DNA from: Alcaligenes faecalis | Lineage (GTDB): Bacteria > Pseudomonadota > Gammaproteobacteria > Burkholderiales > Burkholderiaceae_B | Direction: 5' to 3' | DNA length: 64,000 bases | NCBI RefSeq assembly: GCF_041521385.1 | Contig: NZ_CP168006.1 | Coordinates: 1,312,769-1,376,768, forward strand | Shown: positions 40,329 to 50,500 of the stretch, piece by piece | Layout of the letters: every line of letters starts with the position of its first letter | How positions within the stretch are numbered: the stretch's first letter is position 1 | Position numbers and translations under genes: made by a program | The notes under the pieces: model-generated | The model's input: the letters and a program-made list of their open reading frames with translations, nothing else | Databases searched by the model: none | What the model was told of the DNA's origin: nothing

Positions 40329-40821
40329 ACTTCTGTAACCTTGTACTCAAATGTCGCAACGCTTTGTTCATGTGCTTTTCCACCATGGCACGGGAAATAC
40401 CCAGTTCTCTGGCAATCTCGGCATGGGAGCTTCCCTCCAGGCGCTGGTAAATATACACCTGCCTGCAAATGTCCGGCAGTTCATCCAGCACCGTTCTTAA
40501 ATCATTGACCATCTGGCTGGAATACACCTGGGACTCCGGACCAGTTGCCAAGGGATGCTCGGATTCATGCAACTCGTGCAAAGGCACCATGGGCAGCTTT
40601 TCCTCCCGCCTGTGCCGGTCGATCAGACCGTTGGAGGTACTGCGTTGCAGATAGGCCGCCGGATTATCGGCCGAAACCGAGCCGTTTTCCAGTATGCGCA
40701 GCACGGCGTCGTGCATGGCATCTTCCACATCGTGATCAACGTGAGATCGACGACGCCACGCCCCCAGCAGCTCGCTGTAGTGAGCAAGCCAGGTTTTACG
40801 AAAGGCACGGCGGTCGGACAT
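40318..40821 (-). CDS. fecI: FecI-like ECF sigma factor
   Basis: The ATG at 40821 gives 167 residues (MSDRRAFRKTW...), the usual FecI length; the longer frame to 40869 is unlikely. Region 2 (EDAMHDAVLRILE...AYLQRSTSNGLIDRHRREE) and region 4 (LDELPDICRQVYIYQRLEGSSHAEIARELGISRAMVEKHMNKALRHL) are intact. It directs RNA polymerase to the siderophore receptor gene upon signal through receptor STN and FecR. A Fur-box-like site lies 35 bases upstream. Confidence 0.94.
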   Translation of the reverse strand: MSDRRAFRKTWLAHYSELLGAWRRRSHVDHDVEDAMHDAVLRILENGSVSADNPAAYLQRSTSNGLIDRHRREEKLPMVPLHELHESEHPLATGPESQVYSSQMVNDLRTVLDELPDICRQVYIYQRLEGSSHAEIARELGISRAMVEKHMNKALRHLSTRLQKYAP

Positions 40822-40855
40822 GAAAGCAAAGAGCCTGCAAGGAAAGGAGAAGGCT

Positions 40856-40879
40856 GATAATAACAACAATTCTCATTTC
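40856..40879 (-). promoter_or_regulatory. Fur-box-like site upstream of fecI
   Basis: On the plus strand GATAATAACAACAATTCTCA (then TTTC) matches the repeated NAT(A/T)AT hexamers of a Fur box. It lies 35 bases before the fecI start, where bound Fur would block transcription in iron-replete cells. Confidence 0.6.
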
Positions 40880-41187
40880 CAAACAAATGAACGCTCGCTG
40901 TTTTTCTCCGTACCGCCAAAAGCCCCCCACACCCTGGCAAGCTTTGGGGCATCACGTTCTTCTGGCTCAGTACATCGACGTTCTTTCAACACTCGCACAG
41001 CAAGCTGATCTGCGGACACTTCTTCTCGTCGTCCTCCCAGAAAACAGGCGGATAAATATCTACAGCCTGCTGCGTCACTACCGGCGTTTGCCAGCGTCAG
41101 GAACGAAAATCTGCTGTTTTCAAAGCCGTTTCATCGTACCTGCTGCCCCAGTGATCACGCGGTACAGTCCAGAGAACGAACCAGCAT
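40880..41187. other. Intergenic region without recognised gene
   Basis: Between the Fur-like site and the ABC permease terminator there is a 100-codon plus-strand frame (40887-41189) with no family features, a high Arg/Pro/Leu bias and no ribosome site; I do not call it a gene. Confidence 0.4.
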
Positions 41188-41219
41188 AAAAAACGACTCC
41201 TGTTTCAGGAGCCGTTTTT
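41188..41219 (-). terminator. terminator after the TauABC-type ABC operon
   Basis: AAAAACG-A-CTCCTG and CAGGAG-C-CGTTTTT form a long stem with one mismatch and a short loop; on the minus strand it ends in TTTTTT, 24 bases after the permease stop. Confidence 0.8.
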
Positions 41220-41242
41220 CTCAACACTTGGGCCAACGGTAA

Positions 41243-42061
41243 TCAGAGCTTTTCTGTACCACCACCTTGTGGCCGCCAAGCCAACAAGCGATCTTCAAAC
41301 ACACTGACCAGCCCATCCAGAATCAGCGCAAATACCGTGAGCACCACAATACCGGCAAACACTGTATTCACATCCAATGTGCCTTCGGCCTGCAGGATCA
41401 GGTAGCCTACTCCGCTGGCAGAGCCCAGATATTCACCCACCACGGCGCCCACAAAGGCCAGACCGACCGAGGTGTGCAAGCTGGAAAATACCCAGCTAGT
41501 GGCCGAAGGAATGTAGACATGGCGCAGCAACTGACGACGGCTGGCACCCAGCATACGGGCATTGTCCAGCAAGGTGGAGCTGACTTCACGCACACCCTGG
41601 TAGACGTTGAAGAACACGATGAAAAACACCAGTGTTACGGCCAGAGCCACTTTGGACCAGATACCCAGGCCAAACCACATACCGAAAATCGGCGCCAGAA
41701 TGACGCGCGGCATGGAATTGGCAGCGGTCAGGTACGGGTCCAGCAAGGCCGCCGCACGGGGCGAGAGACCCAGCCACAGACCGCATGCCAGACCGGCAAT
41801 CGTACCGATAGCAAAAGCCAGCAGGGTTTCGCTCAAGGTCACCCCTAGGTGCAGGTAAATATCCCCGTTGGTGACGAACCAGGCCCAGATCACCTTGACC
41901 ACTTCCAGTGGCTGGCCAAAGAAGAAGGCGACTTTGGGGTCCAGCGTAAAGAAGTGCCAGGCCGACAAAATGACAACGAGCAGCGAGATTTGCCAGCCAC
42001 GCAGGGCCAGCTTGGATTGAGTAATGGATTTAGACATATCAGGCGCGCTTTTGCTGGGCAT
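41243..42061 (-). CDS. ABC transporter permease (TauC/SsuC type)
   Basis: A 272-residue inner-membrane permease with about six helices, beginning LRGWQISLLVVILSAWHFF. The ATPase-contact loop is STLLDNARMLGASRRQLLRHVYIPSATSWVFSSLHTSVG, and the GEYLGSASGVGYLILQAEGTLDVNTVFAGIVVLTVFALILDGLV ending is typical of nitrate/sulfonate/pyrimidine-precursor importers. ATG 42061 overlaps the ATPase gene by 23 bases; ATG 42037, two bases past the ATPase stop, is an alternative with a poor ribosome site. Confidence 0.92.
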   Translation of the reverse strand: MPSKSAPDMSKSITQSKLALRGWQISLLVVILSAWHFFTLDPKVAFFFGQPLEVVKVIWAWFVTNGDIYLHLGVTLSETLLAFAIGTIAGLACGLWLGLSPRAAALLDPYLTAANSMPRVILAPIFGMWFGLGIWSKVALAVTLVFFIVFFNVYQGVREVSSTLLDNARMLGASRRQLLRHVYIPSATSWVFSSLHTSVGLAFVGAVVGEYLGSASGVGYLILQAEGTLDVNTVFAGIVVLTVFALILDGLVSVFEDRLLAWRPQGGGTEKL

Positions 42062-42845
42062 AGCCCTTTAGAACCTCATCACGCAAGACGGCCCAGATTG
42101 CCGCATGCAATTCGACAAAGCGGGGGTCGTTGCGTACTTCGGCCACGTCACGAGGGCGTGGAAGATCGACATGAAATTCGCCGATGGGATGAGTGCCCGG
42201 CCCGGCTGACAGAACCACCACTCGATCGCTCATGGCAATGGCTTCGTCCAGGTCGTGAGTGATGAACAGCACAGCTTTACGCTGCGCCATCCAAATCTCC
42301 AGCACTTCATTTTCCATCAATTGACGGGTCTGAATGTCCAGCGCCGAAAAGGGTTCGTCCATCAGAATGATGTCGGGATCACGAATCAGGGTCTGAGCCA
42401 GCATGACGCGTTTGCGCATACCGCCCGACATTTGATGCGGATAACGATCCTCGAAACCACCCAGGCCGACTCGTTTGAGCCACTCCTGGGCACGGGCGCG
42501 GGCCTCGTCCTGCGGGACACCGGCAAACTCCAGACCGGCCATCACGTTGGATTCAGCACTGCGCCAGGGCATCAGTGCTTCGCCCTGGAACATGTAGCCA
42601 GCGCGCTCGTTCACCCCTTCCAGGGGTTTGCCGAACACACGCACTTCGCCCGACGAAGGGCTGAGCAAACCCGCCCCTACGTTCAGGAGCGTGGACTTGC
42701 CGCAGCCCGTTGGGCCTACAACCGACACAAATTCGCCTGGGGCAATACTCAGGCTGGCGTCACGAACCGCTGTGTACGTACCTTTGCCATCCCGGGAGGC
42801 AAAAACACAGCTGATGTTATCTAAAGAAAGTGCCGCCTCAGACAT
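42039..42845 (-). CDS. ABC transporter ATP-binding protein (TauB/SsuB type)
   Basis: The ATG at 42845, inside the last codons of the binding-protein gene (8-base overlap), gives 268 residues; the longer frame to 42932 is rejected. Walker A GPTGCGKST (44-52), signature MSGGMRKR, Walker B IILMDEPFSALD and H-loop THDLDEA are intact. It energises uptake with the adjacent permease. The NMT1-type binding protein suggests an organosulfur, nitrate or thiamine-precursor-like substrate, but the family does not fix which. Confidence 0.94.
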   Translation of the reverse strand: MSEAALSLDNISCVFASRDGKGTYTAVRDASLSIAPGEFVSVVGPTGCGKSTLLNVGAGLLSPSSGEVRVFGKPLEGVNERAGYMFQGEALMPWRSAESNVMAGLEFAGVPQDEARARAQEWLKRVGLGGFEDRYPHQMSGGMRKRVMLAQTLIRDPDIILMDEPFSALDIQTRQLMENEVLEIWMAQRKAVLFITHDLDEAIAMSDRVVVLSAGPGTHPIGEFHVDLPRPRDVAEVRNDPRFVELHAAIWAVLRDEVLKGYAQQKRA

Positions 42846-43878
42846 TGGGATACTTCTTGTTGGCGTTGTCAGCAAATTCGTTGGTGTAGATTTTGCTGAT
42901 ATCAATCTTGGAGGCGTCCAGATTCGGCACAAAAGCGGCCAGTGCGTTCAAGGCGGTCGCCGGGCCATCAGCATCCACCAGGCCATTGGGCGAGAGTGCT
43001 TCCCTATTGGCCTCCAGGCATTGCTTGTAGAGCTCTACATCTCCCAGCAGATAGGTCGCCGGCACGGTCTTGGCAATGGTTTCAGCGTCGTTGGCCTGAA
43101 TCCATTTGTCGGCGCGCACAATGGCGTTAGCCAGCGCCTGAGCCGTTTTCGGATTCTGGGTGATGAAGTCTTCAGAGGCGTACAAGCAGGCCGAAGGCAT
43201 ATTGCCACCAAAAATAGCCTTGGTATCGGCAAGGGTACGGGTGTCCGCAATGACGCGCACTTCGTTTTCCTTGAGCAAGGTGCCGATCACCGGATCCAGG
43301 TTGGCCATGGCATCAATCTGACCCGTACGCATGGCGGTGACAGCACCGGCACCCGCACCTACGCCGATAAAGGCCACGTCAGACGGCTTCAGACCGTTTT
43401 GCTCCAGGTAGAAGTTGACCATCATATTGGTCGAGGAGCCCGGTGCGGTCACACCGATCTTCTTGCCTTTCAAGTCAGCAGGCGACTTATAGTCAGCCAT
43501 CGTCTTGTTGGACACGGCTAAAACGATAGCCGGCGCACGTCCCTGCTGCACAAAGGCTCGGTACATCTGCCCTTTGGACTGCAGATTGATGGTGTGCTCA
43601 AACGCACCCGATACCACATCGGCGCTACCGCCGACGACGGCTTGCAGTGCTTTGGAACCACCCGCAAAGTCCGCTACCTTGACATTGAGACCTTCGTCTT
43701 CAAAGTAACCATTGATCTCCGCAATGGACAAAGGCAGATAATAGATCAACGCCTTACCACCCACGGCAATCGTCAGGTTTTTTTTCTCGATTTCCTGCGT
43801 ACGGCCCAGCGACGGTAACGACAGCGCAAGACCCGATGCTCCAACCAGTTTAAGCGCATGACGACGAGTCAGTTTCAT
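42838..43878 (-). CDS. ABC transporter substrate-binding protein (NMT1/TauA-like), Tat-type signal
   Basis: The ATG at 43878 follows GAAGGGGG and begins with a twin-arginine signal (MKLTRRHALKLVGASGLALSLPSLG), suggesting export in folded form. The 346-residue protein has the NMT1 fold: LTIAVGGKALIYYLPLSIAEINGYFEDEGLNV, GGSKALQAVVGGSADVVSGAFEH, DLKGKKIGVTAPGSSTNMMVNFYLEQNGL and AMRTGQIDAMANLDPVIG. It is the first gene of a three-gene importer operon. The ligand is unknown; sulfonate, nitrate and pyrimidine-precursor relatives share this fold. Confidence 0.92.
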   Translation of the reverse strand: MKLTRRHALKLVGASGLALSLPSLGRTQEIEKKNLTIAVGGKALIYYLPLSIAEINGYFEDEGLNVKVADFAGGSKALQAVVGGSADVVSGAFEHTINLQSKGQMYRAFVQQGRAPAIVLAVSNKTMADYKSPADLKGKKIGVTAPGSSTNMMVNFYLEQNGLKPSDVAFIGVGAGAGAVTAMRTGQIDAMANLDPVIGTLLKENEVRVIADTRTLADTKAIFGGNMPSACLYASEDFITQNPKTAQALANAIVRADKWIQANDAETIAKTVPATYLLGDVELYKQCLEANREALSPNGLVDADGPATALNALAAFVPNLDASKIDISKIYTNEFADNANKKYPNV

Positions 43879-43932
43879 GGCAACCCCCTTCTTGTTGTTG
43901 GTCATTAATTATTTAGGTTTGATACTTATACT

Positions 43933-43960
43933 AAAAAACAAAGGGAGGTGTCCCCCCCTT
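43933..43960 (-). terminator. probable terminator of the dnaX-ybaB-recR unit
   Basis: On the minus strand a G-rich arm (43960 leftward) pairs with CCTCCCTT across a three-base loop with a bulge and runs into TGTTTTTT. It lies 24 bases after the recR stop and before the ABC operon start. Confidence 0.5.
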
Positions 43961-43983
43961 GTCCGCTAAGCGGTCAAAACCGA

Positions 43984-44595
43984 TTACGTGGCGCGACGCT
44001 CCATTAAAGCCCAGGCAATGGTACTGGGGTCTACATACTCCAGCTCGCTACCGGCTGGCACACCGCGGGCCAGCCGAGTCACTTTCAAACCCTGGCTAGT
44101 GAGCATTTCCGCCAGATGATGGGCGGTGGTTTCGCCCTCTGCGGTGAAATTGGTCGCTAGAATCACTTCCTGCACTTGGCCATCACTGGCTCGCTCTAGC
44201 AAGCGGTCAAATTGCAAGGCATCCGGCCCTACGCCTTCAAGTGGCGTCAAGCGCCCCATCAGCACATAGTAAAGACCTCGATAGCCATGCGTGGCCTCGA
44301 TCATGTTTTGATCGGCAGGTGTTTCCACCACACACAACAACGCCGGATCACGGCGGGGATTGGCACAGGTTTCACAAATAGCTTGGACTGTAAAACCATT
44401 GCAACGCTGACAGTGTTGCAGTGCCGTCGTGGCATGTTCAAGAGCCCGGCTCAATTGGTCGGCGCCTACCAGGTCATGTTGCAACAAGTGGTAAGCCATG
44501 CGGCGAGCACTACGCTCGCCCACACCGGGCAGCCGACGCAGAGCCTGGATCAGAGCCCGCAGCGGTTCGGGCTCTGCGATCTGCGGCTCGTTCAT
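43984..44595 (-). CDS. recR: Recombination protein RecR
   Basis: A 203-residue protein with an N-terminal HhH ([21 protein letters not shown]), a C4 zinc finger ([22 protein letters not shown]) and a Toprim domain ([40 protein letters not shown]). It works with RecF/RecO to load RecA at gaps. Its start overlaps the ybaB stop by one base, so it is coupled to it. Confidence 0.97.
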   Translation of the reverse strand: MNEPQIAEPEPLRALIQALRRLPGVGERSARRMAYHLLQHDLVGADQLSRALEHATTALQHCQRCNGFTVQAICETCANPRRDPALLCVVETPADQNMIEATHGYRGLYYVLMGRLTPLEGVGPDALQFDRLLERASDGQVQEVILATNFTAEGETTAHHLAEMLTSQGLKVTRLARGVPAGSELEYVDPSTIAWALMERRAT

Positions 44596-44921
44596 TAGAA
44601 TGGAAGCTTCATACCGGGAGGCAGTGGCAGGCCAGCGGTAACACCCGCCATTTTTTCCTGCGAGGTTGCCTCGGCTTTGCGCTGTGCATCGTTAAAGGCA
44701 GCAGCAATCAAATCTTCCAGCATCTCTTTTTCGTCTTCCAGCAGGCTGGGGTCGATAGAGACACGGCGCACATCGTGGCGGCAGTTCATGATGACCTTGA
44801 CCAGACCACCACCGGAAACGCCCTCGACCTCGATATCGGCCAAGGCTTCCTGGGCCTTTTTCATGTTTTCCTGCATTTGCTGCGCCTGGCGCATCAAGCC
44901 GGCAATCTGACCTTTCATCAT
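44595..44921 (-). CDS. ybaB: YbaB/EbfC nucleoid-associated protein
   Basis: 109 residues from the ATG at 44921 (AGGA upstream); the open frame extends to 44954 but the added residues are not family-like. The [25 protein letters not shown] helix, [46 protein letters not shown] and the C-terminal PPGMKLPF are diagnostic. It forms a DNA-binding dimer; dnaX-ybaB-recR is a widely conserved order. Confidence 0.96.
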   Translation of the reverse strand: MMKGQIAGLMRQAQQMQENMKKAQEALADIEVEGVSGGGLVKVIMNCRHDVRRVSIDPSLLEDEKEMLEDLIAAAFNDAQRKAEATSQEKMAGVTAGLPLPPGMKLPF

Positions 44922-44962
44922 GGTTTGGTTTTCCTGATTGATATAAATTGACAAGGGGCCCT

Positions 44963-47305
44963 TCAGGCGGCCCGAACCAAAGGAGTCGCCTTGATTGACC
45001 CGGCTTTGACACTGGCGTCAAAGTCCTGGATCAGGCTCAAGACAAAGGGATCCTGGGCAACCTGCTCTTCGGCCTGTCGCTGACGCTCGGCCAGCTTGGC
45101 CTGCTCCACGGCATGCGCGGTAGCATCGCCTGTATCCCCGTATTCGATCACCAACTGAATGGACTGGGCAAAATATTCCGACAACACGGTGCGCAAGCGC
45201 GCTTTGCCCTGGCTTCCTTCAGTGGCCTTGATTTTGGCACGCAGGTGGATTTCCTGGCCTTTCACGCCCAGCCATTCACTTTGGCGGGCCAGCTCAGCGG
45301 CCCAGCCACTTAAGGGCAAGCTGGTGGCCACTTCGGGCCAGGTTTCCGGTTTCATGCCACCCAGTCGCACAGTGCGCGGGCTGTCCGCACCGCTTTGCGG
45401 CACGGGCAAACCCAGCTCGGTGTCGGGCATGAAGCGATCAGACATGGACACCGATGGCACATCGCCGTCTTCCTCGGCACGGGCCGCGTCCATATCCAAA
45501 GGCTGGTAATTCTCGAACTCTTCGTCCATGCCCTCGGACAACCAGGCGGGCTCTTCCGGGCCATCCTGGGTGGAGGCGGCTGGCGGAGCGTCTGCTAGCA
45601 CGGGTTCTACTCGGGCCGCGGCCTGAGCTTGAGACGACATCAGGGGCTGAGCACTGCTCTTGCCCTGGGCGTTGGAGGACTCTTCTGCTGCAGGGTCCGC
45701 AGAGGAACCTGCCTGACTTGCTGAAGAGGACTCTGCGGCTGGCTGGACTGACGGGGCGGATGGAGTCGATGGCGCTTGGGTGGTTTCAACAGCACTGCCG
45801 TCGACAACTGCGGTCACAGCTTCTTGAGCTTGACTTGTTGCAGAACGAGCCTCAAAACCTGCATCTGCCGGGGCAGACGCAGAAGATTCATCGCTGGCAG
45901 CAGCACTGGCAGACTCGGGAGCATCTTCCCAGGCAGGGACAAAATCGTCGTCAGCAGGGATGGCTTCTGCAACGGGCGCTGCTTGGGCTGCATGTTCACT
46001 GGCAACATCAACAGCCGGGGCAACTACCGCGGCAGCGGCCTTTGGATCAATCACAGGCTGGGGTGTTTGTGTTGCCTGTACTGCTTGAGCACCCTGCGCA
46101 GCTTGCTGTACAGGTGCGGCAGAGGCGGCGGCATCAACAGGGCTTGCAGAAGCAGCCTGAGCCGCACCAGCAGTATCAGACCCCGAAGGCCCTGCTGGCG
46201 GTGGCACATAGGCTGAAACAGGCTCGGGCAGCAAGGCCAGCATCCGCAAGCACGCCATCACAAAACCGGCGTACTCATCCGGCGCCAAAGACAGTTCCTG
46301 GCGACTATGCACCGCGACCGAATAAAACAACTGCACATGATCGGGCGAGAGCGTGGGCGCCAATTGCCGCACCGCCTCTGCCAAGGGGTCATCGTCCGAA
46401 ATCGTGCCAGGGATGCGCTGCTCGATGGCGATACGAGACAACAAGGTTGCCAAGTCCGCCAAAGCCCCCGAATAAGACAGGCCACGCAAGGCCAGATCAT
46501 CGGCCACTCCCATAATGGCCTGTGCATCATAAGCGACCAAGGCTTGCAGCAATTGCGCCAAATGACGTTGATCAATCGTGCCCAGCATGGCTTGTACAGC
46601 CTGGGCGCTAAGGTCGCCCGCGCTATAGGCAATGGCCTGATCGCTTAGCGACAAGGCATCCCGCATGGAGCCGTCGGCAGCCTGCGCCAGCAAACGCAAG
46701 GCGGGCAGCTCGAACTGCATGTCCTCTTGGGACAGAATGTCCTGCAGATGGCCCACAATCGCGGGCACCGTCATCTGCTTCAAATTGAATTGCAGACAGC
46801 GCGACAAGACGGTGACAGGAATCTTTTGCGGATCGGTCGTGGCCAGAATGAATTTAACGTGCGCAGGCGGTTCTTCCAGCGTCTTGAGCATGGCGTTGAA
46901 CGCATGCCCGGTCAACATGTGAACTTCGTCAATCATGTAGACCTTGTAGCGGCCCGAGCTGGGGGCATAAACCGCCTGCTCCAGCAGTTGGGTCATCTCT
47001 TCCACACCGCGATTGGAAGCCGCGTCCAGCTCGACATAATCAATAAAACGGCCAGCATCAATCTCGGTACACGCGCGGCAAACACCACAGGGCTTGGAGG
47101 TGATGCCGGTTTCGCAGTTCAGCGACTTGGCCAGAATACGCGACAAGGTGGTCTTGCCCACGCCGCGTGTGCCCGTAAACAGCCAGGCATGGTGCAGACG
47201 CTGAGTATCCAGGGCATGCGTCAAAGCGCGCACCACGTGGTCCTGACCAACCAAGGTGTCAAAGGAACGGGGGCGCCACTTGCGGGCCAGAACGAGATAG
47301 GTCAT
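44963..47305 (-). CDS. dnaX: DNA polymerase III subunit tau/gamma, with long A/S/P/Q-rich linker
   Basis: A 780-residue clamp-loader ATPase. Walker A is GTRGVGKT (45-52), zinc-module cysteines C64, C73, C76 and C79, sensor/[29 protein letters not shown] and SRC box LSRCLQF are intact. Domain III ends near residue 365; about 370-610 is low-complexity (Ala, Ser, Pro, Gln, Glu), then a structured C terminus (about 620-780) corresponds to tau domain V that binds the polymerase. I see no A-rich slippery heptamer like that used to make gamma in E. coli. It lies 118 bases downstream of the 4.5S RNA gene. Confidence 0.96.
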   Translation of the reverse strand: MTYLVLARKWRPRSFDTLVGQDHVVRALTHALDTQRLHHAWLFTGTRGVGKTTLSRILAKSLNCETGITSKPCGVCRACTEIDAGRFIDYVELDAASNRGVEEMTQLLEQAVYAPSSGRYKVYMIDEVHMLTGHAFNAMLKTLEEPPAHVKFILATTDPQKIPVTVLSRCLQFNLKQMTVPAIVGHLQDILSQEDMQFELPALRLLAQAADGSMRDALSLSDQAIAYSAGDLSAQAVQAMLGTIDQRHLAQLLQALVAYDAQAIMGVADDLALRGLSYSGALADLATLLSRIAIEQRIPGTISDDDPLAEAVRQLAPTLSPDHVQLFYSVAVHSRQELSLAPDEYAGFVMACLRMLALLPEPVSAYVPPPAGPSGSDTAGAAQAASASPVDAAASAAPVQQAAQGAQAVQATQTPQPVIDPKAAAAVVAPAVDVASEHAAQAAPVAEAIPADDDFVPAWEDAPESASAAASDESSASAPADAGFEARSATSQAQEAVTAVVDGSAVETTQAPSTPSAPSVQPAAESSSASQAGSSADPAAEESSNAQGKSSAQPLMSSQAQAAARVEPVLADAPPAASTQDGPEEPAWLSEGMDEEFENYQPLDMDAARAEEDGDVPSVSMSDRFMPDTELGLPVPQSGADSPRTVRLGGMKPETWPEVATSLPLSGWAAELARQSEWLGVKGQEIHLRAKIKATEGSQGKARLRTVLSEYFAQSIQLVIEYGDTGDATAHAVEQAKLAERQRQAEEQVAQDPFVLSLIQDFDASVKAGSIKATPLVRAA

Positions 47306-47423
47306 GCGAATTCCGGACGGCGTGAACCATCAATACAAATAAGCGAAAGGAAAAGTGTACCGGATTCGGTGCTGAAGGGAAGCAGACAGATCGGGCGCGC
47401 ATAACCCGACAAGCAAATGAAGT

Positions 47424-47518
47424 GGCGAGCCTGACTCCGGCACTGATTCTGCACGGCTGTGGCTGCTTCGTTCCCGACCTGACCAGATTCACCGCCGAAC
47501 CATGCGGAGGGGCCCGCC
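47424..47518 (-). ncRNA. ffs: 4.5S signal recognition particle RNA
   Basis: On the minus strand the conserved SRP domain IV sequence GGTCAGGTCGGGAACGAAGC (then AGCC) is present, matching the universal GGTCAGG...GGAA...AAGCAGCC apical/Ffh-binding region. The ends were set by an 8-bp closing stem, GGCGGGCC (47518-47511) with GGCTCGCC (47431-47424), and the arms pair inward from there. A -10-like TACACT lies seven bases upstream (47531-47526). It binds Ffh to target nascent membrane proteins. It sits between addA and dnaX, the usual betaproteobacterial place. Exact ends are approximate. Confidence 0.92.
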
Positions 47519-47534
47519 GACCAATAGTGTAGCA

Positions 47535-50500
47535 TTAATACGGTAGCCAAAGATCGGCTCTCGGGAAATAAAGCGCCGCCTGCGCGGGCCGTCCATCCAG
47601 AGCCTGCACCTGCTCACAATAACGCTGCAATTGGGGCGCATAACGCTCCAGCATCCGGGCCTTGAAATCGTCCAGACTTTCATGCTCGGCAGGTCGTCCG
47701 GTCTTGTAATCCACCACCAGCCAGTGGTCTTCCTGGGAAATAGCCAAGTCGATAATCGACACCCGGCCACTGACATCCAGCAAGGCCCATTCCCGGTAAG
47801 CGCGGCTGACACCCAGCAGCCAACGACCACGCTCGGTTTGTACCGTTGCAGCGATGGCCTCGAACAAGGATTGGGTCGCCTCATCCAGATAGATGGCAGG
47901 CACCCCGGCCCGCAGCAATTGGCGACGCATGACGGCTCGACCCTGCTGCAGCCGTTCTACCGGCCATTCATCCAGACCTTCACGGCCCAGCTTTTCCAGC
48001 CAGTCGTGAGCAACCGTACCAATGGCTTTTTCATGCGTTGTATCCAAAGACCACTGCCAACTTTGATAGTGCGGACCAGCAGATTGCAACGGCTCCGGTG
48101 GCATGGCGGGCACGTTCACCACACGCTGCAACAATGCCGCAGAACCTTGCCCGGACTCCTCTTGCTGTCCACCCTGCTCGGCTTGCCAAACCGGGGCCTG
48201 CGGTTGCTCCAGCACAGGCCAGACACGGCTCAACAAGGAACGGCCATCCGGCTCTCGCAGGCCCTTGTCCTGGGTGATACTCAGCTCCGCAAACAGATGC
48301 AACTCCTGACGGGCACGCGTCAGGGCCACGTATAAAAGACGGTGACTTTCCTGCTCGGCACGTATGCGTTCCCGCGCCGCCAAAAACTGCGACACCGGAT
48401 CGCGCTGATCGCTGCCCTTGTGACTGATCGGTCCCAAAATCAAGCGTTCGGCGCTGTGCTCCAGACGGATCAAGGGTTCAGAATCAGCCGCAGACTGTTT
48501 GTGTAAACCAAACAAAATAACGGTTTCAAACTCCAGGCCCTTGGATTTGTGAATCGTCATCACTTCCACGGCCTTGCCCGTCCCTTGCGGGGTGGCATAC
48601 AAGGACTCCACACGAGCCTGCAATTGTTGCTGATCGGGCGGTCCATAGGGACACAGCTCTTCCAGCAGGCGCAAGACTTGCTCTGCATCCGCCTGATCTG
48701 CCAGGCTTGGATAGACTTGCGGCCCGCCCAAGCGCGTCCAGCACTCCTGTACCCAGGCAGCAAAAGGCATCAAACCACTACGATTGCCTTTATCCAGCAA
48801 GATCTGGCAAGCGAACAGCAAACGGTCGCGCTCATTTACATCCCAATCTTCAAAATCCTGATTGTGCGTAAGCTCGGCCAAGGTCTGCGTGGGATGCAAG
48901 GCACACAGGCGATGCAGACTATCCAAACGCAGGCCGATCAAGGGCGAGCGCAACACGGACAGCCAGGCCAGTCGATCAGCCGGATGAGCCAAGGCACGAA
49001 CCAACTGCACCAAATCCGCCACCACAGGGCGCTGTTGCAAGGGTTCCAGCTCTACGGCTCGGCACGGAATGCCCTGATCGCCCAGCTTGCGCACCAGACC
49101 CTGCAAGTGCGAACGCGCCCGCACCAGAATCGCCACCGGGTGCTCGCTATTCGGATAGCGCGCCAGGGCGTGGGCCGCACACTGTACAGCCTCATCGACA
49201 GCCCGCTCCTGCGCCGCCTGCTGCGATGGCACCGTGTCCTCGCCACGCGCTACCCGAAAATGCCAGGACGGATGGAATTGCACCGCCCACTGGGGAATAT
49301 CGGGCTTGAAGGCCGTCGAGTGCTCGTAAGTGACCATGCCCAGATCCGGATCAGGTCGAGCCGGAAACAGTTGCGCCCCCACCTTGTTCACCCACTCCAC
49401 CAAACGCGGGTGGGAGCGAAAGTTATTGCTGAGATTCAGCGGCTCCAGCCCCACTTCGCCCAAGCGTCGCGCTTGCCAGACCTGCAGAAACAAACCCACT
49501 TCCGCCTTGCGGAAACGGTAAATGGACTGCATGGGGTCGCCCACCAGAAACAGACTGCGCCCGTCGCCCGGCTCCCAGCCACTGGTCAGGCGCTCCAGCA
49601 ATTGCACCTGGGATTGGCTGGTGTCCTGAAACTCGTCCACCAGCAAATGGCGTATGGATCTGTCCATGCGCAAGAGCAGTTCGCCCGGCTCCTCCGCATC
49701 GCCCAAGGCTTGCAGGGCACGCTGTGCAATCTCGGTGAAATCGACCTCGGCTTGCTCGGCAAAACGCAGTTTCAATTGCGCCGCAGCCAGCCATAAAACC
49801 TGAATCAGATTGGACAGGACTTCTTGCTGCTGGGGGGAGTACTGCTCGGGCAGAAGACGGGCACTGGCCAAGCGGGCAATCCAGGGTTCTGCGCCCAGAC
49901 AATTGCTCAGCCACTCCGTCAGCATTTCTTTTTGTGCGGTTTTCGGCGGGAAACCATTACGCACCGTCAGGCTTTTGCGCAGATCGCCTTTATCCGTCAG
50001 CAACAAGGCTGCCAGACCACGCCAGCGCGGCAAATCATCCATGACCGGGGCCAGGTTATCGCCTTGCCAATCGGCCAAGGCCAGCACATCGCCGGTTTCC
50101 AGGTTCGAGGCAGCAAAGCAGGCCAAGGGAGCCAAGGTTCGTGCCCAACCGGGAGGCAGCGCATCGCTTAACTGCTGCAACTGCTGTTCCACGACCTCTC
50201 GCAAGCTATCTTGCAACAGCGCCACATCACCGCCCTGCCCCACGGCGGGCAACCACTGATCGCGGCTGGCCAACATTCCGGCCAACAAAGCTTGCGCCTG
50301 CAGCAAATTCACATCCATATGCTCCAGAAAACGTGCCACGCTCGGCACGCTTTCCGCCATCTCCAGCGTGGCCCAGGCCGCTGCTTCGTAATGCTCCTGT
50401 GCCTTATCGGTAATAGCGGGCACCCCGCCCAGCCCCGTAATCCAGGGCATGGCACGCACCAGGTGTGCACACAAGGAGTCGATGGTACGAATACTCAAAC

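Noticed and set aside
40887..41189. Plus-strand 100-codon frame between fecI and the ABC permease
   Set aside because: No family match, no ribosome site, and unusual residue composition; likely noncoding.
45454..46515. 353-codon frame opposite the dnaX linker
   Set aside because: Composition mirrors the low-complexity linker of dnaX on the opposite strand; no independent coding evidence.
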